Notes: generated by a model from the sequence alone, not told the origin. DNA of 64,000 nt from JAWVFM01 sp038237625 (GCA_038237625.1 JBBRYM010000008.1:1-64000), one strand, 5' to 3'; numbered from the stretch's first letter, positions 6,764 to 15,490 are shown. Numbers and translations: made by a program.

Positions 6764-9536
6764 AACCGCTGCAAAGCGTGCAAATTCCACAACTGCGGGA
6801 CTCACCGTCGAGCGCCGCCACGCCACCCCTGGTGTCCATCCCTTCGACGAGATCGAGTGGGAGCTTCGCGACGCCGTCATCGGCGACCCCGCCGACCCGG
6901 TCTTCGAGCAGCGTGGCGTCGAGTTCCCCAAGAGCTGGTCGCAGAACGCCACGAACATCGTGGCTCAGAAGTACTTCCGCGGATCCCTCGGCGCCCCCGA
7001 GCGCGAGGCCTCCGTGAAGACGATGCTCACCCGCGTCGCCGGGCGCATCGCCCAGTGGGGTCGCGAGGGCGGCTACTTCGCCACCGGCGAGGACGCCGAC
7101 GCCTTCGAGATGGAGCTCACCCACATCCTCCTGCACCAGAAGGCCGCGTTCAACAGCCCGGTCTGGTTCAACGTCGGCTGGCGCGAGGGCGCCGAGCAGT
7201 GCTCGGCCTGCTTCATCCTCTCCGTCGAGGACGACATGGAGTCGATCCTTGACTGGAACACGCAGGAAGGGATCATCTTCAAGGGCGGCTCCGGCTCGGG
7301 GATCAACCTCTCGAAGATCCGCGGCTCGATGGAGAAGCTCTCCAAGGGCGGCATCGCCTCCGGCCCGGTCAGCTTCATGCGCGGCGCCGACTCCTGGGCG
7401 GGGGCGATCAAGTCGGGCGGCGGCACCCGCCGCGCCGCCAAGATGGTCGTGCTGAACGTCGACCATCCCGACGTCGAGGAGTTCATCTGGTGCAAGGCGC
7501 GCGAGGAGGAGAAGGCCGCCGCGCTCCGCGACGCCGGCTTCGACATGCGCCTCGACTCCGACGCGTTCAAGTCCGTCCAGTACCAGAACGCCAACAACTC
7601 GGTTCGCGTCAGCGACGAGTTCATGCAGGCCGTGGCCGACGACGCCGCCTGGGATCTCGTCGCCCGCACCGACGGGAGTCCCGTCAAGACCGTCAAGGCG
7701 CGCGAGCTGATGCGCCAGATCGCCGACGCCGCGTGGCGCTGCGCCGATCCCGGCGTTCAGTACGACTCGACGATCCAGCGCTGGCACACCGACCCGAACA
7801 CCGGGCCGATCTCGGCGTCGAACCCCTGCTCCGAGTACATGTCGATCGACGACTCGGCCTGCAACCTGGCGTCGCTCAACCTCCTCAAGTTCCGGCGCGC
7901 GGACGGCACCTTCGACGTCGAGGACTTCGAGCACGCGGTAGACGTCGTCTTCCTCGCGCAGGAGATCGTCGTCACTCCGTCGAGCTATCCGACGCCGAAG
8001 ATCGGCGAGAACGCGCGACGCTTCCGCCAGCTCGGGCTCGGTTACGCCAACCTCGGCGCCCTGCTGATGGCCGACGGCGTCCCCTACGACTCCGACCAGG
8101 GGCGGGCGACCGCCGCGGCCATCACCGCGCTCATGACCGGTCGCGGCTACCGCAAGTCGGCCGAGGTCGCGTCGGCGATGGGGCCGTACGACGGCTACGC
8201 GGACAACCGCGAGCCCCACAACGCCGTGATGCAGATGCATCGCGACGCCGCGGCCGAGATCGACGACTCGCTGGTGGAGAATGAGCTGATCACCGCCGCT
8301 CGCCGTTCCTGGGACGACGCGGTCGGGCTTGGCGACGAGCACGGCTACCGCAACGCGCAGGCCACGGTGCTGGCGCCGACCGGGACGATCTCGTTCCTCA
8401 TGGACTGCGACACGACGGGCATCGAGCCCGACTTCTCGCTGGTCAAGTTCAAGGAGCTCGTCGGCGGCGGCCAGATGACGATCACCAACCGGACGGTTCC
8501 CATGGCCCTCGGGACGCTTGGCTACTCCCAGACGCAGATCGACCAGATCGTGGCCTACGTCCGCGAGCAGGGCACGATCGTCGGCGCCCCGGAGCTGAAG
8601 GACGAGCACTTGCCGGTGTTCGACGTGGCGGTCGGCGAGCGGGCCATCTCGCACATGGGCCACATCAAGATGATGGCTGCGACCCAGCCCTTCATCTCGG
8701 GCGCGATCTCGAAGACGGTCAACCTGCCCCAGACGGCGACGGTCGAGGACATCGAGGACGCCTACACGCAGGGCTGGAAGCTCGGCCTGAAGGCCCTAGC
8801 GATCTATCGCGACGGCTCCAAGACGGCGCAGGCCCTGCGCACCGAAGCGCAGGACTCCTCCGACGAGGAAGCCCCCGAGGAGGCAAGCCGCCCGCATCGA
8901 CGGCGGATGCCTCGCGAGCGCCAGTCGCTCACGCACAAGTTCTCGATCGCCGGCCACGAGGGCTACATCACGGCGGGCATGTACGAGGACGGAACGCCGG
9001 GCGAGATCTTCCTCACCGACATCGGCAAGGAGGGCTCGACGATCAAGGGCATGATGAACGCCTTCGCGACAGCGGTCTCCATCGGCCTGCAGTACGGCGT
9101 CCCGCTCGAGACGCTGGTGCGGAAGTTCAGCTACATGCGCTTCGAGCCCGAGGGGATCACCAACAACCCGGAGATCCCGTTCGCCAAGTCGCTGCCCGAC
9201 TACATCATGCGCTGGCTGGCATCGCGCTTCGGCGACGCCGACCTCCAGGAAGAGCTCGGCATCCTCACGCCGGAGGTGCGGGCGCGCAAGGAGGCCGACG
9301 CGGCGCTGTACGTGTCCGACGGCCCGGCGCCGTCGAACGGCGGCAACGGCTCCAGCCACGGCAACGGGGGCTCGGTCGCTCCGACCGCGGCGCTGACCGA
9401 CACGCCGCCGGTGGTCCCGGCCAAGATGCAGGGGCTGGACCTCGGCCCGGCCTGCGACCAGTGCGGCGGCATGATGCAGCGCACCGGCTCGTGCTACACG
9501 TGCTCCAGCTGCGGCCAGAACACCGGCTGCGGTTGA
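6756..9536 (+). CDS. nrdJ: Vitamin B12-dependent (class II) ribonucleotide reductase
   Basis: The enzyme reduces ribonucleotides to deoxyribonucleotides using an adenosylcobalamin-generated thiyl radical. It is 926 aa, typical of the long actinobacterial NrdJ. Recognisable segments are CSACFILSVEDDM, the FKGGSGSGINLSKIRGS loop, NPCSEYM with SACNLASLN, and a C-terminal cysteine cluster (CDQCGGMMQ ... CSSCGQNTGCG) that acts as zinc site and redox shuttle. The ATG at 6756 has GGAGAGG upstream at suitable spacing. The first in-frame codons further upstream are within nrdR and were rejected. A Ser/Gly/Asn linker precedes the tail. Confidence 0.96.
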   Translation: MAETAAKRANSTTAGLTVERRHATPGVHPFDEIEWELRDAVIGDPADPVFEQRGVEFPKSWSQNATNIVAQKYFRGSLGAPEREASVKTMLTRVAGRIAQWGREGGYFATGEDADAFEMELTHILLHQKAAFNSPVWFNVGWREGAEQCSACFILSVEDDMESILDWNTQEGIIFKGGSGSGINLSKIRGSMEKLSKGGIASGPVSFMRGADSWAGAIKSGGGTRRAAKMVVLNVDHPDVEEFIWCKAREEEKAAALRDAGFDMRLDSDAFKSVQYQNANNSVRVSDEFMQAVADDAAWDLVARTDGSPVKTVKARELMRQIADAAWRCADPGVQYDSTIQRWHTDPNTGPISASNPCSEYMSIDDSACNLASLNLLKFRRADGTFDVEDFEHAVDVVFLAQEIVVTPSSYPTPKIGENARRFRQLGLGYANLGALLMADGVPYDSDQGRATAAAITALMTGRGYRKSAEVASAMGPYDGYADNREPHNAVMQMHRDAAAEIDDSLVENELITAARRSWDDAVGLGDEHGYRNAQATVLAPTGTISFLMDCDTTGIEPDFSLVKFKELVGGGQMTITNRTVPMALGTLGYSQTQIDQIVAYVREQGTIVGAPELKDEHLPVFDVAVGERAISHMGHIKMMAATQPFISGAISKTVNLPQTATVEDIEDAYTQGWKLGLKALAIYRDGSKTAQALRTEAQDSSDEEAPEEASRPHRRRMPRERQSLTHKFSIAGHEGYITAGMYEDGTPGEIFLTDIGKEGSTIKGMMNAFATAVSIGLQYGVPLETLVRKFSYMRFEPEGITNNPEIPFAKSLPDYIMRWLASRFGDADLQEELGILTPEVRARKEADAALYVSDGPAPSNGGNGSSHGNGGSVAPTAALTDTPPVVPAKMQGLDLGPACDQCGGMMQRTGSCYTCSSCGQNTGCG

Positions 9537-9540
9537 GGGC

Positions 9541-10293
9541 CTGAGCCCTCTCGAAGCACTCGCGATCCTCGCCGCCGGCGTCGCCGCGGGAACGATCAAC
9601 GCCGTTGTCGGCAGCGGCACGCTGATCACCTTTCCGGTGCTCATCGGACTGGGATACGCGCCCGTCACCGCAAACGTCTCCAACAACATCGGCCTCGTGC
9701 CCGGTGCGGTCGCGGGATCAGTGGGCTATCGCCGTGAGCTCCGCGGCCAGGAGCGGCGCGTTCGCAGCCTTGCCGGGTTCTCGGCCGCCGGGGCGGTTGC
9801 AGGCGCGGTCGCCCTCCTGATCCTTCCCGCGTCGACCTTCAAGGTCGTCGTGCCGGTCCTGATTGCGGCGGCGATCGTGCTCGTCGCCCTGCAGCCGCGC
9901 CTGACGGCGAGGCTCGAGCACCGCCACCGCGCCGGCGCAGAGGACCGGCTGACGCTTCGCGCCTCGATCTTTGCCACCGGCATCTACGGGGGCTACTTCG
10001 GAGCAGCTCAGGGGATCCTCCTGATCTCGCTGCTGTCCCTCGCCCTGCGCGAGGACCTTCAGCGTGCCAACGCCCTGAAGAACGTCCTGGCGATGCTCGT
10101 CAACCTGGTGGCCGGGATCGTGTTCGCGGTCGCGGCGAACGTGAACTGGGGCGTAGCGGGACTGATCGCCGCCGGCTCCGTGCTGGGCGGCTACCTCGGC
10201 GCTCGCTACGGCCGGCGGCTGCCTCCGGATGCCCTGCGGGCCCTGATCGTCGTGGTCGGGCTGGCGGCGATCGCTCGGCTGACGATCATCTGA
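9541..10293 (+). CDS. TauE/SafE (TSUP) family membrane transporter
   Basis: TSUP proteins are 7-8 helix carriers or exporters of sulfonates, sulfite or related anions; the substrate is unknown here. The conserved first helix (AAGTINAVVGSGTLITFP) is encoded in frame from just after the nrdJ stop, but no ATG, GTG or TTG occurs before the GTG at 9637, which lies beyond that helix. Because homologues begin about where CTG 9541 lies, CTG is proposed as the start. The other segment typical of the family is GGYFGAAQGILLI. It follows nrdJ by four bases and is probably co-transcribed. Confidence 0.8.
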   Translation: MSPLEALAILAAGVAAGTINAVVGSGTLITFPVLIGLGYAPVTANVSNNIGLVPGAVAGSVGYRRELRGQERRVRSLAGFSAAGAVAGAVALLILPASTFKVVVPVLIAAAIVLVALQPRLTARLEHRHRAGAEDRLTLRASIFATGIYGGYFGAAQGILLISLLSLALREDLQRANALKNVLAMLVNLVAGIVFAVAANVNWGVAGLIAAGSVLGGYLGARYGRRLPPDALRALIVVVGLAAIARLTII

Positions 10294-10313
10294 AGACGCT
10301 GCGAATCGGCCGC

Positions 10314-10757
10314 TCAGGACGCTTCGACGGCTTCCTTGATCCGCTGGGCAAAGGCGTCGGCATCCTTGCGGGCGGCGCTCAGCGCAAGCGGCGCGATGAG
10401 CTTGCCGAGGCCGTGGCCCTCGAGGACGTTGAAGACGGTCAGCCGCGTCCCCTCGCCCTCGGGGGCCAGGTCGTAGCCGCCCTCCGCTGCGGTGACGAGG
10501 TTCTTCGACTGCTCGGCCCAGCGGATCCGCGTCGGCGCCTCGAACTCGGTGAGCTTGAACTCGCGCTTGCTCTTCATGCCCGCGTCCTTGACCGTGCTCG
10601 AAAACGTCGTGCCCACCCCTGTGGGACCTTCGCTCAACTTCTTGATCTCCAGGACCCTCGGGCTGAACTTGGGGTCGTTCTCGCCATCCGCAAGAAAGGC
10701 GAAGACCTCCTGTATCGGGCGATCGATGTGTGCGGTTCCCTCGAAGCGGCCGGCCAT
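10314..10757 (-). CDS. SRPBCC (polyketide cyclase/START-like) family protein
   Basis: This 147-aa protein has the SRPBCC pattern: FEGTAHIDRPIQEVFAFLAD at the start, a beta-rich middle with GVGTTFSS, and a C-terminal helix (ALSAARKDADAFAQRIKEAV). Such proteins bind hydrophobic ligands or act as cyclase-like or stress proteins; no specific role can be assigned. ATG 10757 is preceded by AAAGGAACTGACC, an acceptable ribosome binding site, so the more distant in-frame starts were not used. It converges on the TSUP gene with a 20-base gap. Confidence 0.8.
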   Translation of the reverse strand: MAGRFEGTAHIDRPIQEVFAFLADGENDPKFSPRVLEIKKLSEGPTGVGTTFSSTVKDAGMKSKREFKLTEFEAPTRIRWAEQSKNLVTAAEGGYDLAPEGEGTRLTVFNVLEGHGLGKLIAPLALSAARKDADAFAQRIKEAVEAS

Positions 10758-11069
10758 GGTCAGTTCCTTTCGGATTGTGCGAAGCCGCGGCAGTATGTCT
10801 GAAGGATGGGCCGCCGGATGGCGGCGACGCAAGGCGAGCAGGGGCGCCTACAACCGGCTGCTGAGCGCCACGCCGATGGGCCGGCCGATCGATGACGTAC
10901 TGACTCCGAAGAGTCCCCCGAATCACCCGGCGGCCTACCACTCGGCCGCGTTCCTGCCTGCCTTCAACCACTACCGGTGCTCCGACCTGCGTAGCTGTCT
11001 GTAGCGAAGAGCTCGCGATCTTGGTAGAGGCCGCCATCTCTGCTGACGCCCTGCTGCTTCACTTCGGGG
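10758..11069. other. Intergenic region, nothing recognised
   Basis: About 310 bases separate the SRPBCC gene from the next small reading frame. A short hairpin GACTC-CGAA-GAGTC lies at 10902-10915, and CATACT on the minus strand near 10792-10797 could be the SRPBCC -10 element. No convincing gene, tRNA or repeat was seen. Confidence 0.5.
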
Positions 11070-11231
11070 ATGGACCTCCTGCTCGCAGACGTGGCGCTGC
11101 CGCTGAAGATCGCCGCGGCGACCGTCGTCTTCGGGCCGGTGGTCATCTTCGTGCGCTTCCTCGTGCGCGCGGCGAGACAGGACGGCGAGATCCAGCGCGA
11201 GCGCGAAAAGGGCGGCTCGAGCGAGTCCTAG
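11070..11231 (+). CDS. Possible 53-aa single-pass membrane microprotein
   Basis: The frame encodes a short N-terminus, one hydrophobic helix (IAATVVFGPVVIFVRFLV) and a charged, Arg/Glu-rich C-terminal tail ending GGSSES. The amino-acid order looks like a genuine small membrane protein rather than a random GC shadow. The ribosome binding site is weak (CGGGG just before ATG). It converges on the heme A synthase gene and their stops overlap by four bases. No family was recognised, and existence of the protein is uncertain. Confidence 0.45.
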   Translation: MDLLLADVALPLKIAAATVVFGPVVIFVRFLVRAARQDGEIQREREKGGSSES

Positions 11232-12175
11232 GCCCCGGCCGGCACGGGGGCGTGCGACGGCTGGCGGGCGGGCTCGAGCCTGCCGGCCGCGGCGACGGTC
11301 CAGAGCGTCGCGAGCCACGTGGCCGTGGCGAGGGCCACGTGGATCCACACCAGCTCGCTCGGAAGCTTCAGCCACCACTGCAGCCCGCCCACGACGCCCT
11401 GCGATGCAAGCAGCCCGATCACGAGCGTCAGCGGACGCAGGGCGCGCCGCTCACCGCCCTCGCGGCGCAGCACGAACCACACGGCCACAGCGCCAATGCC
11501 GAACAGGGTCGCCACGACGGCGTGACGCTGGACGACCCACTCCAGCGTTCCGCTTCCCTCGAAGACGAAGCGATGAACGAGCTGGCCTGCGTGGGCGCCC
11601 GCGTGGGGCCCCGATGCGGTTGTAATCGTCCCGGCGACGATCGTCAGCTGGCCGAGCGGGACGAGGCCGCGCACCGCCCAGACCCCCAGCCGATCGGGCG
11701 AGCGGGGGCGCTCGCCGGGCTCGTAGCGCGAGCACCACATCAGGGCGAAGGCGGCGTCGAGCAGCAGCATCGAGAGGATGAAGTGGCTCATCACCAGCCC
11801 TGGCGCAAGGTGATACCTGACCACCAGGCCGCCGAGGATCGCCTGCGCAATCACGCCGATCGGCAGCAACGCACCGAAGAGCGCGAGATGCCAGCGGAAG
11901 GGCCGCCGGCGCCAGGCGAGAATGCTGGCGGCGATCACCGCTAGCCCCACGAAGCCGGTGAAGATCCGGTTGGCGTACTCGATCACCGCGTGGGCGTCGA
12001 GCGGCGGCACGGTCCCGCCGTAGCACTTGGGCCAGTCAGGGCACCCGAGCCCAGATCCCGTGAGGCGCACCGCGGCTCCCGTGACCACGATCGTCGCGAG
12101 CGCGCCAAGGGCCACGGCGGCAACCACGAAATAGCGCTCAGGGGTGAGCGTGAATGTGCGCAGGCTTCTCAGCAC
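11228..12175 (-). CDS. ctaA: Heme A synthase (COX15/CtaA family)
   Basis: The enzyme oxidises the C8 methyl of heme O to make heme A for aa3-type cytochrome oxidase. It is an eight-helix membrane protein. The first extracytoplasmic loop contains the cysteine pair in SGLGCPDWPKCYGG, followed by the catalytic-region glutamate in EYANRIFTG. Histidine heme ligands appear in LVMSHFILSM, QLVHRFVF, VQRHAVVA and VWIHVALA. The GTG at 12175 gives about 315 aa, the family norm; longer frames run into the divergent msrB gene. No oxidase genes are in the window. Confidence 0.92.
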   Translation of the reverse strand: MLRSLRTFTLTPERYFVVAAVALGALATIVVTGAAVRLTGSGLGCPDWPKCYGGTVPPLDAHAVIEYANRIFTGFVGLAVIAASILAWRRRPFRWHLALFGALLPIGVIAQAILGGLVVRYHLAPGLVMSHFILSMLLLDAAFALMWCSRYEPGERPRSPDRLGVWAVRGLVPLGQLTIVAGTITTASGPHAGAHAGQLVHRFVFEGSGTLEWVVQRHAVVATLFGIGAVAVWFVLRREGGERRALRPLTLVIGLLASQGVVGGLQWWLKLPSELVWIHVALATATWLATLWTVAAAGRLEPARQPSHAPVPAGA

Positions 12176-12317
12176 CGTCAGGGGTAGCTTGCCAAAACCG
12201 CGCTCGCGGACCGGCCGGCTAGAACGAGTCGAGCACGGCGGGATCGTGTCAGGTGCGCGTAACGCCGGCGATCTCGTGGACACTGAACAGGCGAGCGACT
12301 TGAAGGAGAATCCCTCC

Positions 12318-12716
12318 ATGGAAAAGATCCAGAAGACAGAGGACGAGTGGCGCACTGAGCTGACTCCCGAGCAGTACGAGGTTCTGCGAAAGAAGGGCAC
12401 CGAGCGGGCGTTCGCCGGGGCGCTCTGGGACGAGAAGGGCGATGGGATCTACCGCTGTGCGGGCTGCGGGGCGGAGCTCTTCACCTCGGACACGAAGTTC
12501 GACTCCGGAACCGGCTGGCCCAGCTTCTACGCGCCGATGGACGACGCCCCTGTCGACACCGACGAAGACCGCAGCTTCTTTATGAAGCGCACCGAGGTCC
12601 ACTGCTCGAAGTGCGGCGGGCACCTGGGCCATGTCTTCGACGACGGCCCGGACCCCACCGGCCAGCGCTACTGCATCAACTCCTGCTCGCTGGAGTTCGA
12701 CAAGGGCGACAGCTAG
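12318..12716 (+). CDS. msrB: Peptide-methionine (R)-S-oxide reductase
   Basis: MsrB repairs oxidised methionine by reducing the R-sulfoxide. The 132-aa sequence has both zinc CxxC pairs (CAGC and CSKC), the substrate segment FDSGTGWPSF, GHLGHVFDDGP, and the catalytic cysteine in RYCINSCSLEF. ATG 12318 follows GAAGGAGAA, a strong ribosome binding site. It is divergent from ctaA and converges on serS with a 12-base gap. Confidence 0.96.
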   Translation: MEKIQKTEDEWRTELTPEQYEVLRKKGTERAFAGALWDEKGDGIYRCAGCGAELFTSDTKFDSGTGWPSFYAPMDDAPVDTDEDRSFFMKRTEVHCSKCGGHLGHVFDDGPDPTGQRYCINSCSLEFDKGDS

Positions 12717-12728
12717 GAAGAGCCGCGC

Positions 12729-13988
12729 TCAGGCGCCGATGATCGCCGGGGCCCCTGCCTCGACCAGCGCAGCCGGCAAGGCGACGGAGCCATTCTCGCG
12801 CTGGCCGTTTTCGATCAGCGCGATCAGCGTCCGACTCACAGCGACGGCGGTGCCGTTGAGGGTGTGGACGTGGACCGGCTGCGACTCGGCCTGCGGGCGA
12901 AAGCGGCAGTCGAGGCGGCGGGCCTGGAAGTCGGTGGTGTTCGAGCACGAGGTCAGCTCGCGGTAGCGCCCCTGGCTCGGGATCCACGCCTCGCAGTCGA
13001 ACTTGCGCGCGGCGGGGGCGCCGAGATCCCCCACCGGGATGTCCACGACTCGGTACGGGATCTCGAGAGCCGTGAGGATGCCCTCCTCGATCGCCAGGAT
13101 CCGCTCGTGCTCGGCGTCGGACTCCCCCGGCTCGACGAACGAGAACATCTCGACCTTGTCGAATTGGTGCACGCGAAAGATCCCGCGCGTGTCCTTGCCG
13201 GCGGCGCCGGCCTCTCGACGAAAGCAGGTCGAGATCCCCGCGTATCGGCTGGGAAGGTCGCCTGCGCTCAGGATGTCGCCGGCGTGCAGGGCGGCGAGGG
13301 GGACCTCCGAGGTTCCTGCCAAAAAAAGCTCATCGCGCTCGATCTCGTAGATCTGCTCACGCTCGCCGGGAAAGAACCCGGTTCCGAACAGCGGGTCGTC
13401 GCGCACCAGCACGGGCGGGACGACGGGTTCGAAGCCCTCGGCACGAACCGTCTCGACGGCGAGCCGGATCAGGGCGAGCTCGACCATCACGAGGTCGCCG
13501 AGCAGGTACGCGAAGCGAGCTCCCGAGGCCGAGGCTGCCTTCTCCATCTCGATCCAGCCGTGCTCGAGCCCGAGGTCGAGATGGTCGCGCGGCTCGAAGC
13601 CGAGGTCGGGGCGCTCGCCCGCCTCGCGCAGGACGACCGCGTCGACGTCGGCCTCGCCGTCGGGAGCGTCGGGATGCGGGAGGTTGGGAAGCTCGGCGAC
13701 GATCGCGTCGCGGCGCTCCTGCACCTCTGCGACCTCGGCCGCCAGCGACTTGACCTCCGCCGCGACCGCCTTCATTGCCGCGATCGCCTCCTCCGCACTC
13801 CCGCCGGAGCGCTTGGCCTCGGCGATCTCATCCGACGCCTTGTTCTGGCGAGCGCGGCGCTCCTCGAGCTGCGGGAGCAACTCGCGCCGGCGGGCGTCGA
13901 GCTCGAGCGCCTCGTCGAGCTTCTCGGCCGCGCCACGGCGGGCGAGCGCGGCCCGCGCGGAGCCGGGGTCCTCGCGGATTCGCCTCAG
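12729..13988 (-). CDS. serS: Seryl-tRNA synthetase
   Basis: This charges tRNA-Ser. The class II core contains the TSEVPLAALHAGDIL region, the FRREAGAAGKDTRGIFRVHQF motif 2 and the GTAVAVSRTLIALIENGQ motif 3. The N-terminal coiled-coil arm that grips the long tRNA arm is clearly encoded, starting at LDLRRIREDPGSARAAL, but its frame has no ATG, GTG or TTG before TTG 13880, which would delete about 40 residues of the arm. The end given here uses CTG 13988; alignment to the family would put residue 1 at about 13997. It lies just downstream of the cytochrome c gene on the same strand. Confidence 0.9.
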   Translation of the reverse strand: MRRIREDPGSARAALARRGAAEKLDEALELDARRRELLPQLEERRARQNKASDEIAEAKRSGGSAEEAIAAMKAVAAEVKSLAAEVAEVQERRDAIVAELPNLPHPDAPDGEADVDAVVLREAGERPDLGFEPRDHLDLGLEHGWIEMEKAASASGARFAYLLGDLVMVELALIRLAVETVRAEGFEPVVPPVLVRDDPLFGTGFFPGEREQIYEIERDELFLAGTSEVPLAALHAGDILSAGDLPSRYAGISTCFRREAGAAGKDTRGIFRVHQFDKVEMFSFVEPGESDAEHERILAIEEGILTALEIPYRVVDIPVGDLGAPAARKFDCEAWIPSQGRYRELTSCSNTTDFQARRLDCRFRPQAESQPVHVHTLNGTAVAVSRTLIALIENGQRENGSVALPAALVEAGAPAIIGA

Positions 13989-14010
13989 GTCGAGCGAGGC
14001 CGCTCGCTTC

Positions 14011-14412
14011 CTACGGGGCCGCGGTTGTCGAGGTCTCGCCGGGCCGTGGGCTCGACTGTTCCTTGGTGCCGGCGTACATTGCGACGAACTCGGCGACCTT
14101 CTGTGCCTGCGTGCCGGTCACGATGTTCTGGGGCATGATTCCACCCGAGTAGCCGCCGTTGCGGATCGCGAACAGCACGTCGCCCTTGGTCTCGACGCGG
14201 GCGTCGAGGTTCGGTCCCTGGGCGCGGATCGAGCGCGCGTCAGAGCCCTGCGTGCCGGCTGGGCTCAGGGTGTGGCAGCCGCCGCAGCGCTGCGAGAAGA
14301 GCTGGGCCCCTCGTAGGTCGTGTCCGACTGGGACCGAGATCTCCTCGGACCCGCAGGCCGAGAGCACGAGGCCGAGGGCGGCAACGGCTGTGAGCGTCAG
14401 AAAGGGGCGCAC
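14011..14412 (-). CDS. Class I cytochrome c lipoprotein
   Basis: This 133-aa protein has a signal peptide ending in the lipobox LSAC, a single heme-binding CGGCH, and a C-terminal methionine ligand candidate in GGIMPQN. It is therefore a membrane-anchored, extracytoplasmic mono-heme electron carrier. GTG 14412 lies nine bases after TATGAT on the minus strand, so the message is probably leaderless. It shares a 27-base divergent region with the flavin reductase gene. It may donate to the oxidase served by CtaA, but that is inference. Confidence 0.88.
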   Translation of the reverse strand: MRPFLTLTAVAALGLVLSACGSEEISVPVGHDLRGAQLFSQRCGGCHTLSPAGTQGSDARSIRAQGPNLDARVETKGDVLFAIRNGGYSGGIMPQNIVTGTQAQKVAEFVAMYAGTKEQSSPRPGETSTTAAP

Positions 14413-14421
14413 GCGCGCGGC

Positions 14422-14429
14422 ATCATACT
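14422..14429. promoter_or_regulatory. Overlapping divergent -10 elements (cytochrome c / flavin reductase)
   Basis: Minus-strand TATGAT (14427-14422) and plus-strand CATACT (14424-14429) overlap within a 27-base gap between two start codons. The -35 regions of both promoters must lie inside the opposite gene. Confidence 0.5.
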
Positions 14430-14439
14430 CAGCGATCTC

Positions 14440-14925
14440 ATGCCCCCGCCTGACCCACAGAGCTTTCGCCGCGCCATGGGCGCGGTCCCAACCGCGGTCA
14501 CAGTGATTACGGCGACAGCGGCCGGCGAGCCGCTCGGGGCCACCGCCAACGCGGTCGTCTCGCTCTCGGTCGACCCGCCCCTGATGCTGGTCGCGCTCGA
14601 CCGCCGCTCGCGCACGCTCGGAGCGCTCCAGGCAGCGGCGGGATTCGGAGTTTGCGTGCTGGCTGCCTCCCAGGCCGAGCTCGCCCTTCGCTTCGCCACC
14701 AAGGAGCCGCACCCGGTGAAATGGGAGGGCGTTACCTGGCGCGACCTCGGCGGGGTCCCGGCCCTCGACGGGGCGGTTGTGACGATGGCGTGCGAGCTGC
14801 GCGACGAGCTCGACGGCGGCGACCACGCGATCCTCACCGGCGCCGTGACGGCACTCGAGAGCGCGGACCTCGAGCCACTCGTGTTCCACCAGGGCACCTA
14901 CCGGGGGCTAGCCACTGGTGCCTAG
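14440..14925 (+). CDS. Flavin reductase-like FMN-binding protein
   Basis: This belongs to the flavin reductase/HpaC split-barrel family, which reduces FMN or FAD with NAD(P)H or serves as a flavin-binding oxygenase partner. The 161-aa sequence starts PDPQSFRRAMGAVPTAVTVI and has the family pattern GATANAVVSLSVDPPLMLVAL and FGVCVLAASQ. The histidine in the PHPVKWEGV segment is typical. No ribosome binding site precedes the ATG. No oxygenase partner is adjacent. The 3' end overlaps the next minus-strand gene by 18 bases. Confidence 0.87.
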   Translation: MPPPDPQSFRRAMGAVPTAVTVITATAAGEPLGATANAVVSLSVDPPLMLVALDRRSRTLGALQAAAGFGVCVLAASQAELALRFATKEPHPVKWEGVTWRDLGGVPALDGAVVTMACELRDELDGGDHAILTGAVTALESADLEPLVFHQGTYRGLATGA

Positions 14926-15354
14926 CGCTCTCAGCGCCAACAGGAAGACCACCAGCGCCGAGACGGCCATCGCCCCCGTCTCGCGGCGGGAGATCGCCAT
15001 GGCGATCGATCGCCGCCGGCCCTCCGGGAGGGCTTCGAAGTCGAGTCCCTCGAGCTCGCGCTCGGAAATGCCCGCGCGCAACGCTTCCGCCGCCAGCGAA
15101 ACGACGAGCGGCAGGACCCCATAGAGGTAGTGCAGGCCGCTGGGCGCCTCGCGCCCGGAGAGGAGCAGGATCGAGCCCAGCCCGACCTGGAGGACGACCG
15201 CGGCCTGGGCGACCCGCAGCGCGTACCAGAACCCCACAGTGGGGATGCTCTTCCACCACGCGATGGCCCCCCAGCTCCCCGCGAGGAGGTTGGCGGCGAG
15301 GACGAGGACTCCGTTGGCGACGTGGACGGCAAGCATCGGCGGGGAGGATGCCAT
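14908..15354 (-). CDS. Four-helix membrane protein, function unknown
   Basis: The 148-aa protein has about four hydrophobic segments: HVANGVLVLAANLLAG, a helix around VLQVGLGSILLL, YLYGVLPLVVSLAAEA, and ALVVFLLALRAL at the C-terminus. A charged loop (GISERELEGLDFEAL) precedes the last helix. No family was recognised. ATG 15354 has AGAGAG just upstream. It is divergent from nuoA with a 190-bp regulatory region between, so it may be functionally linked to respiration, but nothing in the sequence proves this. Confidence 0.72.
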   Translation of the reverse strand: MASSPPMLAVHVANGVLVLAANLLAGSWGAIAWWKSIPTVGFWYALRVAQAAVVLQVGLGSILLLSGREAPSGLHYLYGVLPLVVSLAAEALRAGISERELEGLDFEALPEGRRRSIAMAISRRETGAMAVSALVVFLLALRALGTSG

Positions 15355-15490
15355 CTCTCGGAAAGCCCAAAGCCGTCTCCAAAGGTCGGATTTACAGATA
15401 TTCGGGTGAGGAGCTTTAGCTCCGAAAGCAGCGTGTAGGGACCGCCGGCAGGCGATCCGCATTTCTTGTTCTGATGCGGAAAAGCACTAT

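Noticed and set aside
6498..8663. 721-codon minus-strand frame opposite nrdJ
   Set aside because: High-GC third-codon bias produces long antisense frames; the composition is Arg/Ala/Val/Asp-rich with no domain, while nrdJ on the other strand is certain.
11228..12400. Extended N-terminus of heme A synthase up to 12400
   Set aside because: It would run antisense into msrB and past its ribosome binding site; the first membrane helix fits a start at 12175.
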